64,000 nucleotides of DNA, from the NCBI RefSeq assembly GCF_025145285.1, contig NZ_CP102251.1, positions 558,001-622,000 on the forward strand, read 5' to 3'. Positions 52,074 through 61,177 of this stretch are shown piece after piece. The stretch comes from Alistipes onderdonkii (GTDB taxonomy: Bacteria; Bacteroidota; Bacteroidia; Bacteroidales; Rikenellaceae). The first letter of the stretch is position 1. Each line of letters begins with the position of its first letter. The notes beneath the pieces were generated by a model. It was given only the letters and a program-made list of their open reading frames with translations. It was not told the DNA's origin and did not search any database. Position numbers and translations under genes: made by a program.

Positions 52074-53081
52074 ATGGATACACTGAAAATTGCGGGCTCG
52101 AATCAGCCCGATATGCCGTGGGAGGATCGTCCCGCAGGCTCCAAAGAAGTGATGTGGCGCTATTCGGCCAATCCGATCATCCCGCGCGACGCGCTTTCGA
52201 CGTCGAACAGCATTTTCAACTCGGCGGTCATTCCCTTCAAGAAAGGCAAGTATAACTATGCGGGCGTTTTCCGGTGCGACGACACGAACCGCCGGATGCG
52301 CATCCACGTGGGCTTCTCGGTCGACGGCCTTCGGTGGGAGATCGAGGAGTCCGACTTCCGGCTGGAGGGTGCGGACTCGGAGATCGGGCAGTGGGTCTAC
52401 GGCTACGATCCTCGCGTTGCGAAGATCGGCGACAAATACTACGTTACGTGGTGCAACGGCTACCACGGGCCGACGATCGGCATTGCGTGGACGGATGATT
52501 TCGAGACGTTCCACCAGCTTGAAAACGCATTTCTTCCCTATAACCGCAACGGGGTTCTGTTCCCGCGCAAGATCGGGGGCCGGTTCGCGATGCTGTCGCG
52601 TCCGAGCGACACGGGTCACACGCCCTTCGGGGACATCTTCTATTCGGAGTCTCCGGACATGGAGTTCTGGGGCCGCCACCGGCATGTGATGTCTCCCGCA
52701 GCGTTCGAGGTATCGGCATGGCAGTGCATGAAGATCGGTGCGGGCCCCGTTCCCATCGAGACCTCGGAAGGGTGGCTTCTGTTCTACCACGGGGTGCTTC
52801 GCTCGTGCAACGGCTATGTCTACGCCTTCGGCTCGGCATTGCTGGATTTGGAGGAGCCGTGGAAGGTCACGGCCCGCAGCGGTCCCTATCTGATTTCGCC
52901 GCGCGAAACGTACGAATGCATGGGCGACGTTCCGAACGTCACATTCCCCTGCGCGTCGCTCCATGACCCCGAAACGGGCCGGATCGCCGTCTATTACGGA
53001 TGCGCCGACACCGTCACGGGCCTTGCGTTCGGCTATATCCCTGAAATTATCGACTTCACGAAGAAAAACAACATCCTATGA
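52074..53081 (+). CDS. GH130 beta-1,4-mannosyl-N-acetylglucosamine phosphorylase
   Basis: 335 residues, no signal peptide, so cytoplasmic. GH130 five-blade propeller motifs: YSANPIIPRDALSTSNSIFN, VFRCDDTNRRMRIHVGFSVD, YGYDPRVAKIGDKYYVTWCN, ARSGPYLISPRETYECMGDV, VPNVTFPCASL and YYGCADTVTGLAFG. The predicted reaction uses phosphate to split Man-beta-1,4-GlcNAc into mannose-1-phosphate and GlcNAc, as in UhgbMP and BT1033. It overlaps the next gene by four bases. Subfamily assignment (GH130_2) is inferred from context and resemblance. Confidence 0.93.
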   Translation: MDTLKIAGSNQPDMPWEDRPAGSKEVMWRYSANPIIPRDALSTSNSIFNSAVIPFKKGKYNYAGVFRCDDTNRRMRIHVGFSVDGLRWEIEESDFRLEGADSEIGQWVYGYDPRVAKIGDKYYVTWCNGYHGPTIGIAWTDDFETFHQLENAFLPYNRNGVLFPRKIGGRFAMLSRPSDTGHTPFGDIFYSESPDMEFWGRHRHVMSPAAFEVSAWQCMKIGAGPVPIETSEGWLLFYHGVLRSCNGYVYAFGSALLDLEEPWKVTARSGPYLISPRETYECMGDVPNVTFPCASLHDPETGRIAVYYGCADTVTGLAFGYIPEIIDFTKKNNIL

Positions 53082-55315
53082 GAAGCCTTGCGCTGCTTGC
53101 GGTTCTGACGCTGTGTCTGGGAGCACGGGCACAAGAGCCTGCGGAGTGTGTGGATCCGTTCATCGGGACTACGAACTTCGGGACCGCGAACCCCGGGGCC
53201 GTCACGCCGCACGGGATGATGTCGGTGGTTCCGTTCAACGTCATGGGGTCGGAGGAGAACGTCTACGACAAGGACGCCCGCTGGTGGTCCACGCCCTACG
53301 AATACCACAACAAATTCTTCACGGGCTTCGCGCACGGCGCCTTGAGCGGCGTGGGGTGCCCCGAGCTGGGCGCGCTGCTGACGATGGCCACGACGGGCCC
53401 TCTGATGGTGGATTACCGGGAGTACGGCACGTCGTACCGGGACGAAAAGGCCTCTCCGGGCTATTACTCGGTCTTTCTGGACAAGTACGGCGTCCTTGCC
53501 GAAGCCACGGCCACGGCGCGTACCTCGGCCGAGAGGTACACCTTTCCGGAAGGCACAGGGCATATTCTGTTAAATCTGGGCGAGGGGCTTACCAACGAGT
53601 CGGGCGCAATGGTGCGCCGGGTGAGCGCCACGGAGATCGAGGGTACGAAGCTGCTGGGGACGTTCTGCTACAATGCGCAGAAGGTTTTCCCGGTGTACTT
53701 CGTGCTACGCGTTTCGAAGACTCCGAGTGCCGGCGGCTATTGGAAGAAGCAGCGGAAGATGACGGGCGTGGAGGCGGAGTGGACGCCGGACAACGGGAGA
53801 TATAAACTCTATACGGAGTACGGGCGCGAGCTTTCGGGCGACGACGTGGGCTACTGGTTCTCCTTCGACGGCCTTGCGGCGGGCGAGCAGGTGGAGGTGC
53901 GCATGGGCATTTCGTATGTCTCTACGGAGAACGCGCGCAAAAACCTCGATGCCGAGCAGGCCGCGGACGCACCGTTCGACGCCATCCGGGAACAGGCCCG
54001 CAAGGGCTGGAACGAGGCTCTGGGCAGAATCCGGGTCGAGGGCGGCGCCGAGCAGCAGCAGAGGGTGTTCTACACGGCGTTGTACCATGCGCTGCTGCAC
54101 CCGAACCTCGTGAGCGACGTGAACGGCGAATACCCGCTGATGGAGCGTTCGGGCGAGACGGGCGTGACGGATGGCGAACGTTATACGGTCTTCTCGCTGT
54201 GGGACACCTGCCGCAACCTGCACCAGCTGCTGACGCTTGTCTACCCGGATCGTCAGCGGGAGATGCTGCGCTCGATGACGGGGATGTACGAGGAGTGGGG
54301 TTGGCTTCCGAAATGGGAGCTTTACGGCCGCGAGACCTTCACGATGGAGGGGGACCCTGCGATCCCGGTGATCGTCGACAGCTGGATGAAGGGCCTTCGG
54401 GATTTCGATGTCGCCAAGGCCTACGAGGCGATGCGCAAGTCTGCCACGACGCCCGGTGCGCAGAACCGCATGCGGCCCGACATCGACCCCTATATCGAGA
54501 AAGGCTATATCCCGCTGGGATTCTATGCCAAGGACCTTGCGGGCGACACCTCCGTCTCGCACGCGCTGGAGTACTACATGGCCGACGCTGCGCTGTCGCT
54601 GCTGGCCGACTCGCTCGGACACGGGGACGACGCGCGTCTGTTCCGCGCCCGCTCGCTGGGCTACAAACGCTATTACAGCCCGGAAAGCGGTACTTTGCGT
54701 CCGCTCCATCCCGACGGAACTTTTTTAAGCCCCTTCGACCCGAAGGCGGGCGAGAACTTCACGGCGGCTCCGGGCTTCCACGAGGGGAGTGCTTGGAACT
54801 ATACGTTCTACGTTCCGCACGACGTGGAGGGGCTTGCGAAGCTGATGGGCGGACGACGCAAATTCATCGACAAACTGCAAATGGTCTTCGACGAGGGATT
54901 GTACGACCCTGCGAACGAACCCGACATCGCCTATGCGTATCTGTTCAGCCGCTTCCGGGGCGAGGAGTGGCGCACGCAGCGGGAAACCCGGCGGCTGTTG
55001 GAGCGATACTTTACCACCGCCCCCGACGGCATCCCGGGCAACGACGACACGGGGACGATGTCGGCGTGGGCTGTCTTCACGATGCTGGGCCTCTATCCCG
55101 ACTGCCCGGGCGAGCCGTACTACACGCTGACGTCCCCGACGTTCGACCGTGTGGAGATCGACACGGAGCGGGGAACGCTGGTGATCGAAAAAAGCGGCGA
55201 AGGGTATATCGACCGGATGACGCTTGGCGATAAACCGTTGAAAAATTATCGTATCTTGCACGATGAATTGCTCAAGGGCGGAAAACTTACTTTCGAACTT
55301 AAAAACAAGAGATAG
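53078..55315 (+). CDS. GH92 alpha-mannosidase (first copy)
   Basis: 745 residues with a signal peptide (LTLCLGARAQ). Calcium-dependent inverting exo-alpha-mannosidase. N-terminal beta-sandwich with CVDPFIGTTNFGTANPGAVT and PHGMMSVVPFN; then the (alpha/alpha)6 domain with FSLWDTCRNLHQLLTLVYP, acid candidate Glu in FHEGSAWNYTF and base region PGNDDTGTMSAWAVFTMLGL. The segment equivalent to the alpha-1,2-specific H-G-N-E-P reads PANEPDIAYAYLF, so it belongs to a different specificity group from the other two copies. Translationally coupled to GH130 by an ATGA-type overlap. Confidence 0.95.
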   Translation: MRSLALLAVLTLCLGARAQEPAECVDPFIGTTNFGTANPGAVTPHGMMSVVPFNVMGSEENVYDKDARWWSTPYEYHNKFFTGFAHGALSGVGCPELGALLTMATTGPLMVDYREYGTSYRDEKASPGYYSVFLDKYGVLAEATATARTSAERYTFPEGTGHILLNLGEGLTNESGAMVRRVSATEIEGTKLLGTFCYNAQKVFPVYFVLRVSKTPSAGGYWKKQRKMTGVEAEWTPDNGRYKLYTEYGRELSGDDVGYWFSFDGLAAGEQVEVRMGISYVSTENARKNLDAEQAADAPFDAIREQARKGWNEALGRIRVEGGAEQQQRVFYTALYHALLHPNLVSDVNGEYPLMERSGETGVTDGERYTVFSLWDTCRNLHQLLTLVYPDRQREMLRSMTGMYEEWGWLPKWELYGRETFTMEGDPAIPVIVDSWMKGLRDFDVAKAYEAMRKSATTPGAQNRMRPDIDPYIEKGYIPLGFYAKDLAGDTSVSHALEYYMADAALSLLADSLGHGDDARLFRARSLGYKRYYSPESGTLRPLHPDGTFLSPFDPKAGENFTAAPGFHEGSAWNYTFYVPHDVEGLAKLMGGRRKFIDKLQMVFDEGLYDPANEPDIAYAYLFSRFRGEEWRTQRETRRLLERYFTTAPDGIPGNDDTGTMSAWAVFTMLGLYPDCPGEPYYTLTSPTFDRVEIDTERGTLVIEKSGEGYIDRMTLGDKPLKNYRILHDELLKGGKLTFELKNKR

Positions 55316-58300
55316 ATGAAACTTACGGGATTCTTATTCGCCGCGGCCCTGCTGGGCACGTGCACGCAGCCTGCCGCGGAGGAGAATTACACGCGCCATG
55401 TCGATCCGAAGATCGGCACAGGCGGCCACGGGCACGTCTTCGTGGGAGCCAACGTCCCCTTCGGCCTGGTGCAGGTGGGTCCGACGAGCATTCCGCAGAC
55501 GTGGGACTGGTGCTCGGGCTACCACGCGAGCGATTCGACCGTTATCGGCTTTTCGCACACGCACCTTTCGGGCACGGGCATCGGCGACCTGTTCGACATT
55601 ACCGTCATGCCCGTCGTGGGTGAAGTGACCTATGCCCGCGGCGAGGAGAATGACCCGGCCTCGGGCCTGTGGTCTTACGCCGACCGTACGCGGGAGATCA
55701 CGAAACCCGGTTATTACTCGGTTCCGCTTGTGCGCTACGGCATTACGGCCGAGCTGACGGCCACGGAGCGCGTGGGTCTGCACCGCTACACGTTCCCGGC
55801 GTCGGACGCCGCAGCCGTGGTCTTCGATCTGGAGAACGGCGGCTGCTGGGACAAGGCCACCGATACGGGCTTCCGCTTCTCGGACGACAGCACGCGCATC
55901 GCCGGATGGCGCTGCTCGACGGGGTGGGCCAAAAATCAGGAGGTCTACTTCGTGGCCGAGTTTTCAAAACCCGCGAAGGGGATTTCCTACCTGCAGCCGG
56001 GCGAGATAGACGATTCCAAAATGCCCCGGATCGCGGCCCGTTATGCACGTGTGGACTTCGACACGGCGGAGGGCGAACAGGTGCTCGTGAAAGTGGCCCT
56101 TTCGCCCGTAAGTATCGAAGGCGCGAAGGCAAACCTTGCGGCGGAACTCCCCGGATGGGATTTCGACGCTACGGCGGCCGCTGCCGACAAGGCGTGGAAC
56201 GATGAACTGTCGAAGGTGAAGATCGAGACGGAGGATGAAACGTCGAAGCGCATCTTCTATACGGCGCTGTATCATACGATGGTGGCTCCGTCGCTCTTCT
56301 GCGATGTGAACGGCGATTACCGCGGAGCCGACGGCAAGGTGCATGAGAATCCGGGGCGCGATACCTATACGACCTTTTCGCTGTGGGACACTTACCGGGC
56401 CGCGATGCCGCTGATGACCGTCCTGCACCCGGAGCGGATGCCCGACATCATCCAGACGATGCTGCACATCGCCGACGAGCAGGGACGGCTCCCGGTATGG
56501 CACCTGTGGGGTAATGAGACCGACTGCATGGTGGGCAACCCGGGCATCGTAGCGGTGGCGGACGCCATCGTGAAGGGCATCGGGGGCTTCGACCGCGAAA
56601 AGGCCTTCGAGACGATCCGTAAGACGGCCATGAACCCCGACCGGGGCAACGGCCTGCGCATGGAGTACGGCTACATCCCGTGCGAGATGTTCAACGAGGC
56701 CGTAGCCTATGACATGGAGTACGCTTTGGCTGACGGCGCGGCGGCGCGTGCCGCCGAAGCGCTGGGCAAGGCGGAGGATGCGAAGTATTTCGAGGAACGC
56801 AGCCATAGCTACCGCAACTATTTCGACCCGCAGACGGGATTTATGCGGGGCCGGGATTCGAAAAAAGGCTGGAGGACGCCCTTCAATGCGTTCGCCTCGA
56901 CGCACCGCGCCGACGATTACTGCGAGGGCAACGCCTGGCAGTATACGTGGCTGGCTCCGCATGATGTCGCAGGTCTTGTCGGATGCTTCGGCAGCCGGGC
57001 GCGGATGCTCGAAAAACTGGACTCGCTGTTCACGGTAAGCTCCGTGGTCGAGGGCGGCGAGACATCGCCCGACATTTCGGGCCTGATTGGCCAGTACGCC
57101 CACGGCAACGAACCGAGCCACCATATTTTGTACCTTTATACGATGCTGGGTCAGCCGTGGGAAACGGCCGACAAGGTTCGCGAGGTGCTCACGACGCTCT
57201 ACCACGCCGCTCCGGACGGCCTTTCGGGCAACGAGGACGTGGGTCAGATGTCGGCCTGGTACGTCCTCTCGTCGCTGGGCATGTACGAGGCCGAGCCTGC
57301 GGGCGGAAGATACTGGTTCGGATCGCCCCTGTTCGACAGGGTCGAAATCACCGTCCCGGGCGGGACCTTCACGATTGTCGCCGAGAACAACTCCGCTGCG
57401 AACAAATATATCCAGCGGGTGTGGCTCAATGGCCAACCCTACACAAAGCCTTGGATCGGTCATGCCGACGTGATGAAGGGCGGGGAGCTGCGCTTCGAGA
57501 TGGGGGCCGAAGAGAAGGTGTGGTACTGTCCGGACGAACCGGAGGCGTACGCCGACCAGCGGCCCGCGGAGGAGCAGCGGCTTTTTAAGTCGGAAGCGGT
57601 AGAGGGGGAGATCGCCCGCGTGTGCGGTCTTCTGACCAACGAACGCCTGCGGTGGATGTTCGCCAACTGCTTCCCCAACACGCTCGACACCACGGTGCAC
57701 TACGGCGAGGACGAGGCGGGCAATCCCGATACCTACGTCTACACGGGCGACATTCCGGCCATGTGGCTCCGCGACTCGGGGGCGCAGGTGTGGCCCTACG
57801 TGCAGTTGTGTAAGGAGGACCCGGCGTTGCAGAAGATGATCGCGGGGGTGATCCGGCGGCAATTCAAACTCATCAATATCGATCCTTACGCTAATGCCTT
57901 CAACGTCGGCCCTACGGGTGACGGCGAGGATGTCGGCTATCCGGGCAACGATCAAAGTCCCTGGGTTTTCGAGCGCAAATGGGAGATCGATTCCCATTGC
58001 TATCCTCTGCGCCTTGCGCACCATTACTGGAAAACCACGGGCGACACGTCGGTCTTCGACGGGGAGTGGATCTCTGCGATGCGCAATATTGTAAAGACTT
58101 TGAAAGAACAGCAGATGAAGGAGGGGCCGGGCGATTACATCTTCCTGCGCACGACCGACCGCCAGCTGGACACCCGCTGCCACGTGGGGCGCGGCAACCC
58201 CGTGAAACCCGTGGGGCTGATCGTCTCGGCGTTCCGTCCTTCGGACGACGCCACGACCTTCGGGTTCCTCATCCCGTCGAATTTCATGGCCGTCACGTCG

Positions 58301-58894
58301 CTGCGCAAGGCCGCCGAGATCCTGACGGCGGTGAACGGCGAGCGGGAGCTGGCCGCGGAGTGCACGGCGCTGGCCGGAGAGGTGGAAGAGGCATTGCAGA
58401 AATACGCGGTGGTCGAGCATCCGGAGTTCGGGAAGATCTACGCCTTCGAGGTGGACGGATTCGGAGGCTGCTTTCTGATGGACGACGCCAATGTGCCGTC
58501 GCTGCTGGCAATGCCCTACCTGGGCGACGTGGAGCGCACGGATCCCATCTATGAGAACACCCGGCGGTTCGTCTGGAGCGAAGAGAACCCCTACTTTTGG
58601 AGAGGCTCCGCCGGCGAGGGCATCGGCGGCCCCCATATCGGGGTGGAGATGATCTGGCCCATGAGCATCATGATGCGGGCCTTCACGTCGGAGGACGACG
58701 CCGAGATCCGCGATTGCATCGTCGCCCTGATGACCACCGATGCCGGGACGGGCTTCATGCATGAATCCTTCTCGCGCCACGATGCTGCGAATTTCACCCG
58801 CCCGTGGTTCGCCTGGCAGAACACGCTCTTCGGGGAACTCATATTAAAACTCGTAAACGAAAACAAGGTCGACTTACTTAATTCCATTGACTGA
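55316..58894 (+). CDS. GH92-GH125 fusion: alpha-1,2- and alpha-1,6-mannosidase
   Basis: 1192 residues, lipoprotein-like start (AALLGTC). Residues about 20-735 are GH92: HVDPKIGTGGHGHVFVGANV, FSLWDTYRAAMPLMTVLHP, acid Glu in CEGNAWQYTW, IGQYAHGNEPSHH (the His-Glu pair associated with alpha-1,2 specificity) and SGNEDVGQMSAWYVLSSLG. Residues about 760-1190 are GH125: YTGDIPAMWLRDSGAQVWPY, GNDQSPWVFERKWEIDSHCY, FEVDGFGGCFLMDDANVPSL, MHESFSRHD and FTRPWFAWQNTLFGELILKL. GH125 enzymes cleave alpha-1,6-mannose. In Bacteroides these families are separate proteins. It starts one base after the previous stop. Confidence 0.94.
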   Translation: MKLTGFLFAAALLGTCTQPAAEENYTRHVDPKIGTGGHGHVFVGANVPFGLVQVGPTSIPQTWDWCSGYHASDSTVIGFSHTHLSGTGIGDLFDITVMPVVGEVTYARGEENDPASGLWSYADRTREITKPGYYSVPLVRYGITAELTATERVGLHRYTFPASDAAAVVFDLENGGCWDKATDTGFRFSDDSTRIAGWRCSTGWAKNQEVYFVAEFSKPAKGISYLQPGEIDDSKMPRIAARYARVDFDTAEGEQVLVKVALSPVSIEGAKANLAAELPGWDFDATAAAADKAWNDELSKVKIETEDETSKRIFYTALYHTMVAPSLFCDVNGDYRGADGKVHENPGRDTYTTFSLWDTYRAAMPLMTVLHPERMPDIIQTMLHIADEQGRLPVWHLWGNETDCMVGNPGIVAVADAIVKGIGGFDREKAFETIRKTAMNPDRGNGLRMEYGYIPCEMFNEAVAYDMEYALADGAAARAAEALGKAEDAKYFEERSHSYRNYFDPQTGFMRGRDSKKGWRTPFNAFASTHRADDYCEGNAWQYTWLAPHDVAGLVGCFGSRARMLEKLDSLFTVSSVVEGGETSPDISGLIGQYAHGNEPSHHILYLYTMLGQPWETADKVREVLTTLYHAAPDGLSGNEDVGQMSAWYVLSSLGMYEAEPAGGRYWFGSPLFDRVEITVPGGTFTIVAENNSAANKYIQRVWLNGQPYTKPWIGHADVMKGGELRFEMGAEEKVWYCPDEPEAYADQRPAEEQRLFKSEAVEGEIARVCGLLTNERLRWMFANCFPNTLDTTVHYGEDEAGNPDTYVYTGDIPAMWLRDSGAQVWPYVQLCKEDPALQKMIAGVIRRQFKLINIDPYANAFNVGPTGDGEDVGYPGNDQSPWVFERKWEIDSHCYPLRLAHHYWKTTGDTSVFDGEWISAMRNIVKTLKEQQMKEGPGDYIFLRTTDRQLDTRCHVGRGNPVKPVGLIVSAFRPSDDATTFGFLIPSNFMAVTSLRKAAEILTAVNGERELAAECTALAGEVEEALQKYAVVEHPEFGKIYAFEVDGFGGCFLMDDANVPSLLAMPYLGDVERTDPIYENTRRFVWSEENPYFWRGSAGEGIGGPHIGVEMIWPMSIMMRAFTSEDDAEIRDCIVALMTTDAGTGFMHESFSRHDAANFTRPWFAWQNTLFGELILKLVNENKVDLLNSID

Positions 58895-58914
58895 CCGGAA
58901 AAAACCAAATAACA

Positions 58915-61170
58915 ATGATAAAACCTGTTTCTTTGCTGTTACTTGCCGCCGTTCTGTGCGGCAGCTGCGGAAGCCGCACGGGGCGCACCGCGGCAACCTC
59001 CTGCGACGAACCTTCGGCGCGGCCTTCGGAATACGTCTCGACGCTCGTAGGCACGCACTCCGACTTCACGCTCTCGACGGGCAACACCTACCCGGCCGTC
59101 GCCCTGCCGTGGGGCATGAACTTCTGGACGCCCCAGACGGGCAAGATGGGCGACGGATGGGCCTACACCTACGGCGCCCACACCATCCGGGGCCTGAAGC
59201 AGACCCACCAGCCCTCGCCGTGGATCAACGACTACGGGCAGTTCTCCATCATGCCTGTACGCGGACGCGACAAGGTCGATGAAGAGAGCCGTCAGAGCTG
59301 GTTTTCGCACCAGTCGGAGGAGGCACGCCCCTACTATTATTCGGTATACCTCGCCGACCACGACATCAAGGCCGAGATCGCCCCGACCGAGCGGGCTGCG
59401 ATCATGCGTTTCACGTTCCCCGAATCGGACGAGTCGGGCGTGGTGATCGACGCTTTCGACCGCGGATCGTACATCAGGGTCATGCACGACAAACGGACTG
59501 TCGTGGGATACACCACGCGCAACAGCGGAGGTGTGCCCGACAACTTCAAGAACTGGTTTATCGTGCGCTTCGACCGGAAGATCCGGGATTTCCAGATCTA
59601 TGACGGGGCGAAACCGGTCGAAGGCGAACAGTTAGTCGGCGAACACGCCCTCGTGCGGGTAGGTTTCGTAACCCACCGCGGCGAGCAGGTAATGGCACGC
59701 GTAGCCTCGTCGTTCATCTCCGAAGAGCAGGCCGTACAAAACCTCGGGGAGCTGGGAAAAGATGATTTCGAAACCGTGAAGGCCAAGGCGCAAGCACGCT
59801 GGGACGAGGTGCTCGGACGCATCGAGGTTGCGGGAGGAACCGTAGATCAGTACCGCACGTTCTATTCGTGCCTCTACCGTTCGACCTTGTTCCCGCGTAA
59901 GTTCTACGAGATCGACAAGAACGGCAATATCCTGCATTACAGCCCCTACAACGGTGAGGTACTGCCGGGATACATGTATACCGACACGGGATTCTGGGAC
60001 ACCTTCCGCAGTCTGTTTCCGCTGCTCAATCTGGTCTATCCGTCGGTCAATGCCGAAATTCAGGCCGGGCTGGCAAACGCTTACCGCGAGAGCGGATTTC
60101 TGCCCGAATGGGCTTCGCCCGGACACCGTGGGTGCATGGTCGGAAACAACTCGGCGTCGGTCGTTTCGGATGCCATCCTGAAAGGTGTCACCCCCGAGGA
60201 AGACATTGCGACGCTCTACGAGGCGATGCTCGCAGGACGCCGGAAGGTACACCCCACGGTGAGCTCCACGGGGCGCCTCGGACACGAGTACTACAACACA
60301 CTGGGATACATCCCCTACGATGTGGGCATCAACGAGAATGTCGCACGCACGCTCGAATACGCCTACGACGACTGGTGCATCGCGCAGGTGGCGAAAAAAC
60401 TGGGAAAAACGAACGACGCTGCGATGCTGGAAAAGGCTTCGCAGAACTATAAAAACCTGTTCGATCCCGAAACGCGCCTGATGCGGGGCCGCAATGCCGA
60501 CGGGACGTTCCAGACGCCCTTCAGCCCCTACAAGTGGGGCGACGCCTTCACCGAGGGAAACGCGTGGCACTACACATGGTCGGTGTTCCACGATGTCGAG
60601 GGACTGATCGACCTGATGGGAGGACGCAAAGGATTCACGCGGATGCTCGACTCGGTCTTCGTCGTGCCGCCCGTCTACGACGACAGCTACTACGGGTTCC
60701 GCATCCACGAAATTACTGAAATGCAGGTGGCCGACATGGGCAACTACGCCCACGGAAACCAGCCTGCGCAACACATGATTTATCTGTACGACTACTGCGG
60801 GCAACCCGCCAAGGCACAGTGGTGGGCCCGCGAGGTGATGGACCGGCTCTATTCGCCCAAGCCCGACGGTTACTGCGGCGACGAGGACAACGGGCAGACT
60901 TCGGCATGGTATGTATTCTCGGCTTTGGGATTCTATCCCGTATGTCCCGCCTCGGACGAATATGCCGTCGGATCGCCCCTGTTCCGCAAGGCCGTCATTC
61001 ATCTTGAAAACGGCAATACGATCGAGATCGACGCTCCGGAGAACAGCTCCGAGAACCGTTATGTCGGTAAAATGGCTATCGACGGAAAAGTATCGGAAAG
61101 GCCGTTCCTTAGCTATTCCACACTTCTGGAAGGTGCGAAGGTGCGCTTCGAGATGGAATCCGAAAAATAG
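58915..61170 (+). CDS. GH92 alpha-mannosidase lipoprotein (third copy)
   Basis: 751 residues; lipobox CGSC (Cys18). YVSTLVGTHSDFTLSTGNTY starts the sandwich domain; TDTGFWDTFRSLFPLLNLVY and FTEGNAWHYTWSVFHDVEGL (acid Glu) follow, then MGNYAHGNQPAQHMIYLYDY, where Gln replaces the Glu linked to alpha-1,2 specificity, and GDEDNGQTSAWYVFSALGFY (base region). This suggests an alpha-1,3 or other non-alpha-1,2 preference. It lies 20 bases after the fusion gene and seven before GH97. Confidence 0.95.
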   Translation: MIKPVSLLLLAAVLCGSCGSRTGRTAATSCDEPSARPSEYVSTLVGTHSDFTLSTGNTYPAVALPWGMNFWTPQTGKMGDGWAYTYGAHTIRGLKQTHQPSPWINDYGQFSIMPVRGRDKVDEESRQSWFSHQSEEARPYYYSVYLADHDIKAEIAPTERAAIMRFTFPESDESGVVIDAFDRGSYIRVMHDKRTVVGYTTRNSGGVPDNFKNWFIVRFDRKIRDFQIYDGAKPVEGEQLVGEHALVRVGFVTHRGEQVMARVASSFISEEQAVQNLGELGKDDFETVKAKAQARWDEVLGRIEVAGGTVDQYRTFYSCLYRSTLFPRKFYEIDKNGNILHYSPYNGEVLPGYMYTDTGFWDTFRSLFPLLNLVYPSVNAEIQAGLANAYRESGFLPEWASPGHRGCMVGNNSASVVSDAILKGVTPEEDIATLYEAMLAGRRKVHPTVSSTGRLGHEYYNTLGYIPYDVGINENVARTLEYAYDDWCIAQVAKKLGKTNDAAMLEKASQNYKNLFDPETRLMRGRNADGTFQTPFSPYKWGDAFTEGNAWHYTWSVFHDVEGLIDLMGGRKGFTRMLDSVFVVPPVYDDSYYGFRIHEITEMQVADMGNYAHGNQPAQHMIYLYDYCGQPAKAQWWAREVMDRLYSPKPDGYCGDEDNGQTSAWYVFSALGFYPVCPASDEYAVGSPLFRKAVIHLENGNTIEIDAPENSSENRYVGKMAIDGKVSERPFLSYSTLLEGAKVRFEMESEK

Positions 61171-61177
61171 CCTTCCC

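Noticed and set aside
55964..58780. Long open frame on the minus strand
   Set aside because: Antisense to the GH92-GH125 fusion; low-complexity product without recognisable motif.
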